A DNA stretch of 64,000 bases from Rhynchopus euleeides. Its lineage: Eukaryota > Euglenozoa > Diplonemea > Diplonemida > Diplonemidae. The notes under the pieces are model-generated. The model had not been told where the DNA came from and did not search any database. It saw nothing but the letters and a program-made list of their open reading frames with translations. The position numbers and the translations under genes are program-made. Location of the stretch: contig OY723254.1 of assembly GCA_963210315.1 (NCBI GenBank), forward strand, positions 1,394,379 through 1,458,378, read 5' to 3'. Positions 9,745-21,063 of the stretch are shown piece by piece (the stretch's first letter is position 1; the number at the start of each line of letters is the position of its first letter).

Positions 9745-10310
9745 CGATTTTTCGACATGTCGAAAAAAAAAAATTTGGCCGAAAAATTTTTTTTTTTTTC
9801 GGCCGACTAAACCGAAAATCGGGCCCTCTGGGGTGCCACACCGATATTTTTCGGATTTTTTTCGGATTTTTTTTCGATTTTTTTTGGTTGGGGTGGCCAC
9901 CAGTCCAGGCTGCTGCCCCACGGTGGCCGGATTTTCGACATGTCGAAAAAAAAAAAATTTCGGCCGAAATTTTTTTTTTTCGGCCGACTAAACCGAAAAT
10001 CGGGCCCTCTGGGGTGCCACACCGATATTTTTCGGATTTTTTTCGGATTTTTTTGCGATTTTTTTCTGCCTAGCTGGGCACCGGTCCAGGGCACTGACCC
10101 AGGGTGGCCGAAATTTCGACATGTCGAAAAAATTTTTTTTTGGCCAAAATTATTTTTTTTTTCGCGTGCCTAAACCGAAAATCGGGCCCTCTGGGGTGCC
10201 ACACCCACATTTTTCGGATTTTTTTGCGATTTTTTTCTGCCTAGCCGGGCCTAGCCGGTCCAGGGGACTGTTCCAGGGTGGCCGAAATTTCGACATGTCG
10301 AAAAAAAAAT
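9745..10310. repeat. Tandem repeat of about 180 bp with a perfect palindrome
   Basis: Copies are anchored by TTCGACATGTCGAA at about 9750, 9935, 10107 and 10287 (spacing about 175-185 bp). Most copies also hold ACCGAAAATCGGGCCCTCTGG and poly-T blocks of TTTTTCGG type. The anchor is self-complementary. The last copy joins directly to the decayed transposase fragment. No protein-coding signal. Confidence 0.85.
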
Positions 10311-10690
10311 TCAGTCAGGATCCAGTCAGCAAGGACCACGTCCATGCATATTTGTGAGGGCTGGGTGGTTGGTGAACGGCTCTTTTCTGACGATCCGCAG
10401 ATCTTGCTGTCGGCCCTGCAACCTGGCTGCCCACCTGATATGTAACAAAACAAACCGTTCATGTCGACCGCACCCTGAACCTTGAAGACGGGCTCTTTAT
10501 TGTATCCACTGTAGTACCGTGTACGTAAATATCGTAGTCCTTCATTCGCACATCGCTGCGCATAGTATATCGTAGTCCTTCATGGGATTGATGCATACAG
10601 GGAACACATGTAGGATCATGGTAACGTGCTGTAGGCTCCGATACAAATGCTGTAGGCCTATGCCACAAGTAATGCAGACATAAGACTTGT
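10311..10690 (-). pseudogene. Decayed inverted copy of the DDE transposase fragment
   Basis: Read on the minus strand, this stretch matches the intact transposase at about 11270-11500: GGQPGCRADSKICGSSEK here against GGHPGCRADSKIWGSSEK there, then VVLADW against VILADGAYSG. The frame is broken by substitutions and indels, and the copy stops at the AT-rich tandem repeat. It is in opposite orientation to the intact copy, giving an imperfect inverted repeat about 0.5 kb apart. Confidence 0.75.
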
Positions 10691-11176
10691 GTGGGCGTGA
10701 AAATCTTACGCTTCTTACTCTTCTTACTCTCTTCTTACTTTTCTTACTTCCCTTGCGACATCCCCAACTGCTGTTTCTTTCTCTGCCGATTCTATCCTTC
10801 CATCTTCATACAAACGCATAGTGATTACCAAACGAATAGTGATTACCTGTGAGGTAAATCGTTGGCGGGTTTGCGGGTCCGTGGCACTATTCGCGATGAT
10901 GTCAGAAACCTGGTCAAGTCCCGCCCTCTGAAGAATTGAAGGATCCAGACGGAGATGGTCGCAATCGGGAGAAGGGGAATAAAACGATGCGTATTTCTGT
11001 TCATAAACAGTGTCGACTGCAAGTACCCGAAAGCCGCTTTCTTATTCCGCGTCCTGGGATTCTTAGGGAGGTCGGACAACTTTGAGGCTTCCTTCTGGTA
11101 AACAGAAAAATCAAGACGGTAAGGTTTTGCCTTTTCCGATTCCGGGTATTCCGATTCCGGGTATTTGCATACGTAC
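10691..11176. other. 5' flank of the transposase
   Basis: Contains CTTCTTACTC-type microrepeats (10708-10750) and a direct repeat ATTCCGATTCCGGGTATT near 11140-11165. It may contain decayed 5' transposase sequence, because the following ORF lacks the usual N-terminal part, but no frame supports this. Confidence 0.4.
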
Positions 11177-11947
11177 ATGAACGAGATTGACATCGTCTAT
11201 GCGAAACTCAGGACCGATAAATATAATCATGACGCTCTCTTTCCTGACGTTACCATGATCCTAGATGTGTTCCCTGTATACATCAATCGCATGAAGGACT
11301 TTGATATCAACTACAGTGGATACTATAAAGAACCCGTCTTAAAGTTCCAGGGTGCGGTTGATATGAACGGTTCATTTTGTTACATATCAGGTGGGCATCC
11401 AGGATGCAGGGCCGACAGCAAGATCTGGGGCTCGTCAGAAAAAGATCCGTACACCAACCACCCAGCCCTTACAAATAAAGATGTGATTCTTGCTGACGGT
11501 GCCTACTCCGGTGCCTGGAAATGTGTCATTGGTTCGCGTCGGTCCAAGATGCCTGGTCCTGACGAAAACCGGGAGGGCGAATTGCCCAAAAGTGAGATGA
11601 AAGATGCGGCCCAGTCAGAGTATAATTCGGGTCACGGCTTTTCTCGAGGAAAGGCCGAACGTGCATTCGCACGTCTTAAAATTTTTGCTGTTGTTGGGGA
11701 GCCTTGGAAATGTGTTAAAGATTTAAATGGAATCCGGAAGGTCAGTCGTGCAGTCATGATCGCTGCGAATGTCAGCAACTTTACTTACCGCTTAGGTATC
11801 GGTGAAATACCAGTCGGGCCTTTTGCAAACATCGTGAGTGACGTTGTCGCCGAACCCGCCAGAACGCAAAAAAACCCAGAAAAAACAGAAGAAGTCACGG
11901 AACCCACGCAGGATGACAAGGATGATGAAGAATGGAATAACGCCTAG
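11177..11947 (+). CDS. DDE superfamily transposase, Harbinger-like (DDE_4 type), N-terminally short
   Basis: 256 aa. The catalytic triad appears complete: D30 (MILDVFPVYI), D107 (VILADGAYSG) and E161 (KAERAFARLK). The fold signature between them is typical of the DDE_Tnp_4 family: YSGYYKEPVLKFQGAVD and GCRADSKIWGSS. Family members usually carry about 100 further N-terminal residues with a DNA-binding helix-turn-helix, so this copy is probably 5'-truncated or begins in an unrecognised exon. The C-terminus is Glu/Thr-rich (EKTEEVTEPTQDDKDDEE). AT content is higher than in neighbouring genes, consistent with acquisition. Terminal inverted repeats and a target duplication were not identified. Confidence 0.8.
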   Translation: MNEIDIVYAKLRTDKYNHDALFPDVTMILDVFPVYINRMKDFDINYSGYYKEPVLKFQGAVDMNGSFCYISGGHPGCRADSKIWGSSEKDPYTNHPALTNKDVILADGAYSGAWKCVIGSRRSKMPGPDENREGELPKSEMKDAAQSEYNSGHGFSRGKAERAFARLKIFAVVGEPWKCVKDLNGIRKVSRAVMIAANVSNFTYRLGIGEIPVGPFANIVSDVVAEPARTQKNPEKTEEVTEPTQDDKDDEEWNNA

Positions 11948-12736
11948 TGGAGGGGAGAGGGGGGGTGGGCACGGAATACGGGAGGACTAAAGAAGATCTG
12001 CCTGTCACACTTCTGATTCACACACGCGGTTTTTTGCGTCGGTCGGGAGCAGTCCGCCCCCCCCCCCCCCCCCCCCACCCCTTCAAATTCGATTTCACGA
12101 CCCCCCCCCCCGAAACAACCCTCGTTTACCTTTTCCATCTCAAAGGCCAATCTCGACTAAATGGCCAATTTCACGCAACACCGCACAATATCTCCAGGAA
12201 GTTTCTGGTCTGGCTGACACCGGGGGGGGGGGGGCTTCGAGGACCAAAAAATCACTCTGCGGGCCAAGCCGAAGACTTGTCTGGGGACTTTCGGTGTCCC
12301 CAATTTTTCAAATTTTGAAAAATACACTCACTTTGCTAAACTGGACCCAACTCCCCACACTCTTTTTTTAGCGAAAAACAGCAAATTTCGGCCGATTTTT
12401 TCTCTTTTTTTCTCATTTTTTTTCACCGACTTTTCCATACCCCCAATATTTCCGTGTGCCCAGATATCCAAGAGTTATGGAAATGATTGTGCCCTGTGTT
12501 CTGCGCGGCTTCTGCCTGTTTCCACAGACAAGCCGTCCCGCAGGGATTGCCCGTCAGGTTCTGAACTTGCATGAAGGTGGGTGAGCTGCCCTCTTCACCG
12601 CCACCGACGGGGAGGATGCTGTCAGCCCCGGTGCCCTGCCCCCACGACGCACCCCACCTCCGAACCCAACCCCGCCCCTCCTCGTCTGGCATATTGTTCG
12701 GCGGGTACATTGTGTCGCAGATATGCCATGCCAGTG
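11948..12736. other. Intergenic, no gene seen
   Basis: Holds a C-run of about 20 at 12057-12076, a G10 run near 12223 and T-rich stretches at 12360-12430. No protein-like frame. The dispersed repeat begins at about 12737. Confidence 0.5.
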
Positions 12737-12985
12737 CGACCACACCCAACAGAGACAAGAGCACACTTCCCTGTAGTGTAGCTTATTAGGAATCGTTGGG
12801 GAGATCGTGCAGTGATGCCAGGTGGAGCTGTCGTCTGACATGCCACGTGCCCTTTTTTTCCTGTTCTTCCGCGATATTGGTGCGGGTTTGCACACAAGCA
12901 GAATGCTCAATCAACCCAGCCTTGACCGAAGCCCACTGCATCCATCGTGGCAGCTTCTTGCGGAGCGGGGAAGATCTTCTTCAAA
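12737..12985. repeat. Dispersed repeat of about 350 bp, copy 1
   Basis: Left module: CACACCCAACAGAGACAAGA, then TGTAGTGTAGCTTATTAGG and ATCGTTGGGGAGA. Right module: AACCCAGCCTTGACCGAAGC, then GGCAGCTTCTTGCGGAGCGG. The middle part differs from other copies. Non-coding; no tRNA-like A/B boxes seen. Confidence 0.85.
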
Positions 12986-13031
12986 CCAAACACCACACAT
13001 CCATCACCTCCTTATTGTACCATGTGCACTG

Positions 13032-13392
13032 ACCTCACGCAACAACCACCTGTAGAGCAAGTTATCTGCATGATTTGTTCAGCAGTTGGTGAATTGTGTG
13101 TCGCGGTTGTAAGATGTCAGTGCGACCACACCCAACAGAGACAAGAGCACACTTCCCTGTAGTGTAGCTTATTAGGAATCGTTGGGGAGACCGTGCGGTG
13201 GTGCCAGGTGGAGCTGTCGTCTGATGCGCCACCACCCAGTAGCGGGTGGCACGGAGGTGGTCCCGTGCGCCTTCTTTTTCTCTTCTCCTGCGATGTTTGG
13301 CAGATCCACAAAATGTAGCAGCAGTCAACCCAGCCTTGACCGAAGCCCACCGCACCCATTGTGGCAGCTTCTTGCGGAGCGGGGAAGATATC
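13032..13392. repeat. Dispersed repeat of about 350 bp, copy 2 (full length)
   Basis: Begins with the extra 5' module CCTCACGCAACAAC, then GATTTGTTCAGCAGTTGG, also present in the copy at 20608, followed by the two modules described for copy 1. This copy and the one at 20608 define the longest form. Confidence 0.85.
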
Positions 13393-13424
13393 TATCAACT
13401 GAGGCAACTCACCTATCACCTGGC

Positions 13425-13695
13425 CACACCCAACAGAGACAAGAGCACACTTCCCTGTAGTGTAGCTTATTAGGAATCGTTGGGGAGATTGTGCAGTGGT
13501 GCCAGGTGGAGCCGTCGTCTGACGTGCCACCACAGTACCACGGAAGGGTCTCGCGAACCCCCTTTCCCCCTTTTCTGCGATATATTTTCTGTGCAGATGT
13601 TCACACAAACAGAAGCCTCAACCAACCCAGCCTTGACCGAAGCCCACCGCATCCATCGTGGCAGCTTCTTGCGGAGCGGGGAAGACATACTGCAC
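13425..13695. repeat. Dispersed repeat of about 350 bp, copy 3
   Basis: Both core modules are present, with a middle segment (GTACCACGGAAGGGTCTCGCGAA) almost identical to the copy at 20608. It ends about 270 bp before the SHMT start codon. Confidence 0.85.
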
Positions 13696-13961
13696 GAGGA
13701 ACACCTCCGTCGGCTGCCCCTCGCCCGGCGTGGCCTTCAGCACGACGGCCAGCTCACGCGCAAAACTGCACCTCGCCCTGCAGCTGTTCCAGGACGAGGC
13801 CAGTTTCTCCAGCTGGCTTGCCCCAGAGCAGGCCGCACTTCCCTCTCTCTCTCTCGTCCACACATGCATTATGTGTTCAATCAAACAATACCCATCTCCC
13901 CACCACCACCACCCTACCCCATCACACCGACACCACCTGCCGCAGACATACCCACACGACA

Positions 13962-15347
13962 ATGGCAACCCTCCGCAGAGCTGTGCGCCGCATCGGGAGC
14001 GCCCCCCTGCGGGAGCAGGACCCTGTCATCTACGGGCTGCTGCAGAAGGAGCTGCACCGCCAGGCGGCTGGGCTGGAGCTGATTGCCAGCGAGAACTTCG
14101 CATCGAAGCATGTGCTGGAGGCGTTGGGCAGCGTTGCCACCAACAAGTACGCTGAGGGCCTCCCTGGAGCTCGGTACTACGGCGGGACAGAGGTGGTCGA
14201 CCAGATTGAGAATGTGTGCCGTGACCGCGCCCTTGAGGTCTACGGGCTCGACAAGTCGAAGTGGGGTGTCAACGTGCAGCCCTACTCCGGCTCTGTTGCC
14301 AACATGGGTGCCTACGCCGCTGTGATGCACCGCGGCGACCGCTTCATGGGCCTCGGCCTGCCCGACGGGGGCCACCTGACGCACGGCTTCTACACCCCGA
14401 AGAAGAAGGTCAGCGTCTCTGCCGAGTTCTTCGAGCCCTTCCCCTACCGCCTGGGGCCCGATGGGTACGTCGACTACGACGACCTGGAGAGGATCGCCAC
14501 CACCTTCCGCCCGAAGGTGATCATCGGAGGAGGCAGCGCGTACCCCCGTGAGTGGGACTACGCAAGGTACCGTGACATCTGTGACAAGGTGGGGGCCTAC
14601 TTCATGATGGACATGGCGCACATCAGCGGGCTGGTCGCAGCAGGTGAGGCGGAGAACTGCTTTAAGTACGCCGACATTGTGACGTCCACCACGCACAAGA
14701 CCCTCCGCGGCCCCCGCTCCGGGCTTGTCTTCTGGAACAAGGAGACCGTTTCGGAGAACGTCGACGACGCGGTGTTCCCCGGGCTGCAGGGTGGCCCCCA
14801 CATGCACCAGATTGCCGCGCTCGCTGCGCAGCTGAAGGAGGTGGCCACCCCGGAGTTCAAGAGCTACATCCAGCAGGTGCGCCGCAACTGCACCGTGCTG
14901 GGGGAGGAGCTGGCGCGCCGCGGGCACACCCTGTGCACCGGGGGGACCGACAACCACCTGCTGCTGGTGGACCTGCGCCCCCTGGGCCTGACTGGATCGA
15001 AGGCGCAGAACATCTGCGACGCCACGGCGATCACGCTCAACAAGAACAGCGTTGTGGGTGACAAGAGCGCCATGAACCCGGGTGGCATCCGTATCGGCAC
15101 CCCCGCACTGACCTCGCGTGGCTTCAAGGAGGAGGACTTCGTGAAGGTGGGCGAGCTTTTGGACCGCGCCCTCCGCCTGGCCCTCGAGATCCAGGCCTCC
15201 AGCGGCAAGAAGCTGAAGGACTTCAACGTCGGCCTGGCGAACAGCCCGAAGGTCGCGGAGCTGAAGGCTGATGTCGAGTCGTTCGCCCTGTCCTTCCCCT
15301 TCCCCGGGTTCGACAAGGATGCGATTGCCACCGCAGGGAGCATGTGA
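13962..15347 (+). CDS. SHMT: Serine hydroxymethyltransferase
   Basis: Single exon, 461 aa, the usual length. It interconverts serine and glycine while charging tetrahydrofolate, using PLP. The PLP lysine is K246 in [14 protein letters not shown]. Other family signatures are LIASENFAS (40-48), [13 protein letters not shown] (63-75) and [14 protein letters not shown] (215-228). The first 13 residues are Arg-rich without acids ([13 protein letters not shown]), so mitochondrial targeting is possible but the extension is short. The start at 13962 is preceded by a long pyrimidine tract and CCGCAGACATA, which could be a splice acceptor. No intron is needed to give an intact enzyme. It lies just downstream of three copies of the dispersed repeat. 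Confidence 0.97.
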   Translation: MATLRRAVRRIGSAPLREQDPVIYGLLQKELHRQAAGLELIASENFASKHVLEALGSVATNKYAEGLPGARYYGGTEVVDQIENVCRDRALEVYGLDKSKWGVNVQPYSGSVANMGAYAAVMHRGDRFMGLGLPDGGHLTHGFYTPKKKVSVSAEFFEPFPYRLGPDGYVDYDDLERIATTFRPKVIIGGGSAYPREWDYARYRDICDKVGAYFMMDMAHISGLVAAGEAENCFKYADIVTSTTHKTLRGPRSGLVFWNKETVSENVDDAVFPGLQGGPHMHQIAALAAQLKEVATPEFKSYIQQVRRNCTVLGEELARRGHTLCTGGTDNHLLLVDLRPLGLTGSKAQNICDATAITLNKNSVVGDKSAMNPGGIRIGTPALTSRGFKEEDFVKVGELLDRALRLALEIQASSGKKLKDFNVGLANSPKVAELKADVESFALSFPFPGFDKDAIATAGSM

Positions 15348-18226
15348 TCAGGGCGTGCTGATATGCGGCAGCTCCAAAAAATGCGAGTGGGCGGCGTGGG
15401 TTCCATGAGAGGCGGTCTCAGAACTCAGAAGAGGTGTCATGATCATGTTTCCTGGGTGGGACGGTGAGGCGGGGGGTGGGGGGGCACAGTACGGAAGGTG
15501 TGGTGTGGTGTTGTTGGGTTCTCTGTGTGGTTTCTGTGTGTGTGCGCGTGCACTTCTGTTGCAGGGGGAACTTTCCATTGCCATTTTTTTCACCCGAAGA
15601 AGCTTCCCCCCCCCCCCCCCAAAAAAAAAAAATGGCAAGATCATCAAACGAACTGCGTGGCGAAGCCGCCCTGAGTTTTTGCCAGGGTTGTCTTTTATCG
15701 CATGTTTCTAATGAAACAGCAGCGGCACCGTCAGGTTCATCTTTGTGACACTCGGTGGAGTGATACGGGGTGGTTTCAGGCAGCGTCCGCCTCTCCATTT
15801 GGGGCCATTGTTCCGCTGGGCATTTCGCCATCCAGATTGTTTTTGTTTCAGCACCGCGCCCCATGCAGCAGGCTGATGGGTCAGAAAATAACTGAAATAC
15901 ACACGCGTTTTGCAGTGCATTTGTCTCCAACTCTGTCTGGTCAGACCAACAACATGTGTTCTGAAACCCGCTTTGACAAACACTGCCGCTTGTATTCTCG
16001 CCATATAGTTACAGGCTCTCTGCACGCTGTATTTTCTGAACGGCTGAAACATGTCCATTGGCTGCCCCAATGAAGGGCCACCACTAACGATGGGGAGGGC
16101 GACGGTGGACCTTTTCCCACCAGCCCATAAACCCGTTGTGGATAGAACTGCAGTTTGCTCCCGATCACACCATCCGACCCAACAACTCCACCATCTTTGC
16201 CTATCTGTGCCTACTGCATACCATCTTCTCCGCTGAACACCATGCGTGTGTTCGTTTTTACCCCACCACACCGAACCAGTTCTGATAGGATATCCGTTTG
16301 GTTACGTCTCCTACCCACTCTTTTTTGCGTGCCTTTTCCAGGCAATGTGGCTCCTCAGTGCCGAGTGGTGACAGGGGCAGTCAATCCCACAACGCTTAGA
16401 ATTGTGTTGGTTTGTCCTGCTCTGACCCACCACCCAAGCACCACCAATCCAAACAGAAGAGAGGCGCTCTCCGGGCACCATCTTGCTGCCCGACTTTCAC
16501 ACACAAGTTCGTTGAACCCCTCCAAGGGTGCGGAGGGGGGAGAAGCAGTACCCGGGTTTCCCGCTGTGACCATCCACCGCATGCCATGACTCGTGCTTCT
16601 TTGACAAACCCCCTCCCTCCCCCCCGTCTCCCCTGTCAACGTGAGGCCATACAGTGTCAGATTTTCGACTCGGCCACCCCCTCCAGCCAACCAATGCCCT
16701 GCTCTGTGTAAACTGTGCGTGTGAACTGTGTGCTGTCCAATGAGCAGCATCGTGGCGGGGTTCCCCCCTCTCCTCCCGCAGCACCCCACCTGTTGGCGAC
16801 GCCTTTTCCAGGCGCAGTGCCAATGTCGGGTGTTGGGTGATGTATTTTTTTTGGCAGGGGGGGGGGCTGTGTTGGTGACTTTTCTCAAGGAAATCTGAGC
16901 GTGATATTTTAAAGTATAATTTTGGGGGAGGGAATGGCATGAGCTCCACCAAGCTGTACTACTTTGGCCACAGAACTACCGACCTGAGTGCTTCGCCGTG
17001 ATTTGGCGGGGGGGCATTGGATCATATGCCATTTGGAGGAGTGTCACTCATTCTATCTCCCTCTCCCTCTCTCTTCCCACCCCCACCCCCCCCACCCATT
17101 TCCCTATCCTCTTCGTTGTCTTTTTTTGCTACAACCTGCTCAGGTCACGGTAAAAATGGCTGTTGGCAGCGCACGTATGGACACCCATACACGCACAGGT
17201 GCGCACAAACAAATCTCTTCCAGCCACAACAACGCCCCCCCCCCCCCCCCCCACACACACTCTGGGAAGCCGGCTTGACGCCTTCGGAACTAACTCTTTT
17301 CTATCTATAATCATCTCACCCCCCCATTCCAAATCCTCGCTTGCCGGTCCACGCGGTATCAAAAAAGGGGGGTATTTTTTGTTTGCATGTCAACGAAAAT
17401 ATAACACAATTGCAGCAGCAGCAGCATGTCTTGCGTGCACGGCACGGGCCTTGCAGCCGCGGGGACTGGCGAAGGGAAAAAGAATCATACATTATGCCAT
17501 GTGTAGACTGTGGAGGCAGAAGCACTTTCTTCCCCCCCCCCCCCCCCCCCCCCTTCCCCCCCCGCAGCGCGCAGCCCGGATCCGACGTCTCGCGACGCAA
17601 CATTTTTTGTCATTCTTCTTTTTTTGGGAGGGGGGGCGGGGGGGGGGGGGGGAGTCTCTTCGTAGAGGGCTTGGGTGTATGTGTGTGTGAACAGATGGCG
17701 CGAGGCTTCCTTTGAGCGCAGGTCATCACAAAGTGGCTGGGGTGGTTGGGGCAGGCGAGGACGGGGGGTGCAGGGCGGGTGGCTTGCGGAGTACTCAGGT
17801 CAATCGACCTTCTCAAGACGGCCCACCTCCCCCCCCCCCCTCCCTCCCGGATATTGCAGGGGGGTCTTGAGGAGGGTGTGGGGAAGGGGTGTGTCTGTTG
17901 GAGGGATTCAGAGCTCGGAGGCAGGGAGCCTTTGTGAACGAGATGCCGGACGGCCCTCCCCTCCCCTCCCCGAAGGACACACAGCATACGAGACACATTG
18001 TGATAGAGGGTGTTGGGAGGGGGGGGGGGGATGGACTTGATTTGCCTTCACTCCCGACAATCATCCCACTCCCTGGGGGTGGGGTGGGTGGGGGAGGTGT
18101 CTTGCTCTGCTCGCACACTCACCCCACATGGCATGAATGCCATATCACCTCTGCACAGAAGGCGTACTGTGCACGGTGCACTCAGCGTCGACACGAAGGC
18201 CACCCTGACACCGGGTGACTGAGACA
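15348..18226. other. Long intergenic stretch, no gene supported
   Basis: Contains many homopolymers: C14 plus A12 at 15607-15632, C runs near 17236 and 17531, and G runs at 16858, 17633 and 18018. It also has CA/TG microsatellites (17170-17270). Frames here are short and without protein-like composition. No RNA gene was recognised. Confidence 0.5.
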
Positions 18227-20003
18227 ATGGAGCCGCGGCCCAGCAAGCTGCAGCGTGGGGGTAACATGTCTGACATAGCATCGTTGGCAGGTGGGGTGAA
18301 GCTTTCGACGGGTTTCTCAGGCGAGTTCGGGGATGTGGCAAAGGTATGGGCGTGATCAGTGGGTGTGTGTGTGTGTGGTTGGTATTACGAGGGTTCGCCC
18401 GGTGCGTCAGGCGCGAAGCAGTAAGAAGCAGTTTTGTCTTGGCTTGGTGCCGTGTTGTGTGTGTCGCAGTGGGGCTCGCCTCAAGAGCAGATGTGAGGTG
18501 TGTGCTCTACACAGCGAGATAGCTTCCCCCGGCGTGCTTCATCGTGTGGGTCCGATTTCAGGCCCAGTGGGGCACATCAGCGTAGGAGGTTGAGCTTCAC
18601 CGGAGTGTGCCGAACTCCTGCACTTCAGCGGCAGCCAGATTTGTCTCGCTTCCCCTTGTTCTCCAGCCCTCGGGTCTCCAGGGTGTTGCGTTCGAGGACA
18701 CAGAGAGGAAATACGATTTCGCTCCCGGCCCTTGCTGCCAGTTTCAGCTCCTTTGCATCTGCCTGCAGATCATCAAGACGACGCACATGCCGCATCAAGG
18801 AGTGATGTTTGTTGCGTTCCATAGACCCATCCAGAGCTCAGTAGGATACTGTACGTATACCCAGAATACAGCAGTGAATACCTTCTCGCTCGTGTTGCAC
18901 CCGACATGCTTGTGTTCACACAAGCCTTGTGTATCGTGCTCTCTTGTGAGCACTTCTGAAGCTTGCTTTGCTCGCCACACAATCCACACATCACACAGGA
19001 AGTCTTCCAGTTCGTGCCCCGCCTTGCAGAGGCGCGGAAGGAAGTTGCCCCGAAGCCTGGGCAGGACAGGCCTGCGAAAGATGCGGGGATCCGGAAAATC
19101 GACGACCGAAAGCTTCGAGCCTGCAAGCGCTGCAAGCTCCTGAAAACCGCGGAGCAGTTTGAGGTATGGCTCTGAGTGGTGGCCAACTGCCTTTCCTCAC
19201 CGGAGGCGGGGTGGGGAAGTCGGAAATTAACCCAGCCTTGACCGAAGCGCACTGCACCCATAGTGGCAGCTTCTTGCGGAGCGGGGAAGACATACTTCAA
19301 CCCAACCAACATTATCTGGCCTTCATTTTTCCCCTTGTGCATAATGGCTGTACGAGATGATTGTTTTGCATTGCAAATTACTGCAGTGGCATTGACAAGG
19401 GCCGAAACCACCCCACCTCCTTTTCTTCATTTGCAGGAGCAAGGCTGCAGCAACTGCCCAATCCCGAAGGATGATTCGGAGGATGGTGCAAAGAATCCGA
19501 GGAACGGAAAAATGGATGCTGCGAAAGTCATTGCAATGACAACACTCAATTTTGAGGGAATGGTGTGCATCTGCACGGGAACGCGCAGCGACAGCTGGGT
19601 GTGCCGGTGGCAGGGCCTGAACAGGCGCAACTTGGTGCCCGGTGCCTACGCTGTGATGCTCAAGGCAGAGCAGCGTGACGAGAGCGACGACGAAGAAAAC
19701 GAAGAAAACGAAGGCGCCGAAGAGGATACTGATGACCACGAAGCCTTCCTCAAGAAGGAGGAGGAGATGACATACGACGATGTCGAAGAGAGCGAAGAGC
19801 ACCAGAACGCGGGAGAGCCGCAGGAACCTAGGGAAAACGCATCCGCAGCCGGGGCTCTCAGCGAGGTCACCCCCAGGCAAGCCGAGCCAGCTCCGCTGCC
19901 GGTGGATGTCAAAGAGGAGCCGCAGAAACTGGATGACAATGATGACCAGGAGGAAGAAGACAGTGTCAAGAACGAATACATGTCCGAAGCCGCAACGAAC
20001 TGA
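18227..20003 (+). CDS. SPT4: Spt4-like transcription elongation factor with long acidic tail
   Basis: Exons 18227-18343 (tentative), 18999-19163 and 19437-20003, all phase 0. Introns begin GTATGG and end CACAG and TTGCAG. Joined length is 282 aa. The Spt4 core has the zinc-binding pairs C81-x2-C84 (LRACKRCKLLKTAEQFE) and C98-x2-C101 (EQGCSNCP), then FEGMVCICTG, DSWVCRWQGLNRRNLVPGAYAV. Spt4 pairs with Spt5 (DSIF) to support RNA polymerase II elongation. Spt4 is normally about 100-120 aa. Here about 110 extra C-terminal residues are strongly Glu/Asp-rich, and there is an N-terminal extension. Exon 1 is inferred from an ATG frame with a good donor and matching phase, and is less certain than exons 2 and 3. 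Intron 2 contains part of the dispersed repeat. Confidence 0.85.
19229..19300. repeat. Dispersed repeat, right module only, inside the Spt4 intron
   Basis: AACCCAGCCTTGACCGAAGC and GGCAGCTTCTTGCGGAGCGG recur here without the left module. The fragment lies within the intron at 19164-19436. Confidence 0.85.
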
Positions 20004-20607
20004 GGCATGCATGCCAGATATGTGGCCTGGCATCCTGGCTTCTTCGGGTCACACCTTGCAACGATGCCTGCCTGCACCTGTGTCTGTGTGTGGCATCTGC
20101 GCTGCTGTGGTGCCGCACCCACCCCCGACCCGCCTGGAGCCTGCCACCCCGCCTTCCAGTGCATTTGTGTCCTACCCCCTTGCCCGTCAGTCGGGGCGTT
20201 TTGAATCGTCATCCTTTATGTTGCAACGCATCTGGCATCGCCACCACCGCTGCTGTTGCATTGCACAGTGTTCGTCACGGTATCTCGGAATGGGGTGCAC
20301 GGTATTGGAATCGAATGAAGCGGGTGTGGGTAGATGTGCACAAACGCGTGGGTATCAGCGCTGCAGTGATACGGGTGGGGGGAGGCCAACAGAGGGCGGC
20401 AGCCGTGCAGGGGTACGCCAGCGAGAGGCACTCGGCCCTTCTTGCTAGACGAGGCAGATGTTAGTGTCGCCTGGGCCCTGCCCACCCCCATCCGCCCCCC
20501 GTCCCCTTCCCTGTGCGGCATGTACCCAGCTTTGGGTGAAGAGGCTGCCTTCACATTTGCTTGATTTGTGCATCACGATAACCGGGGAGCTGCACATGCA
20601 GATTGAC
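20004..20607. other. Intergenic, no gene seen
   Basis: 3' flank of the Spt4 gene. No protein-like frame or RNA gene recognised. It ends where the dispersed repeat begins. Confidence 0.5.
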
Positions 20608-20967
20608 CTCACGCAACAACGACCTGAGGAGCAAGTTATGTGCCTGATTTGTTCAGCAGTTGGTGAATTGTGTGTCGCGGTTGTAAGATGTCAGTGCGAC
20701 CACACCCAACAGAGACAAGAGCACACTTCCCTGTAGTGTAGCTTATTAGGAATCGTTGGGGAGACCGTGCGGTGGTGCCAGGTGGAGCTGTCGTCTGATG
20801 TGCCACCACAATACCACGGAAGGGTCTCGCGAACCCTCTTTCTATTTTCTTCCGCGATATATTTTCTGTGATTTTCACACAAACAGAAGCCTCAACCAAC
20901 CCAGCCTTGACCGAAGCCCACTGTATCCATCGTGGCAGCTTCTTGCGGAGCGGGGAAGACATACTTC
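20608..20967. repeat. Dispersed repeat of about 350 bp, copy 4 (full length)
   Basis: All three modules are in the same order as at 13032-13392, with high identity. It ends about 100 bp upstream of the pseudokinase start codon. The same position relative to a gene is seen at SHMT. Confidence 0.85.
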
Positions 20968-21063
20968 AAACCAAACCAACACCCCCTCTCTCTCCCCACC
21001 ACCACCACCCTACCCCACCACACACACAACCCACCACATAAGCAGAGCCCATGCCAGGTGGCA

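Noticed and set aside
13914-14957. 347-codon minus-strand frame
   Set aside because: Antisense shadow of SHMT.
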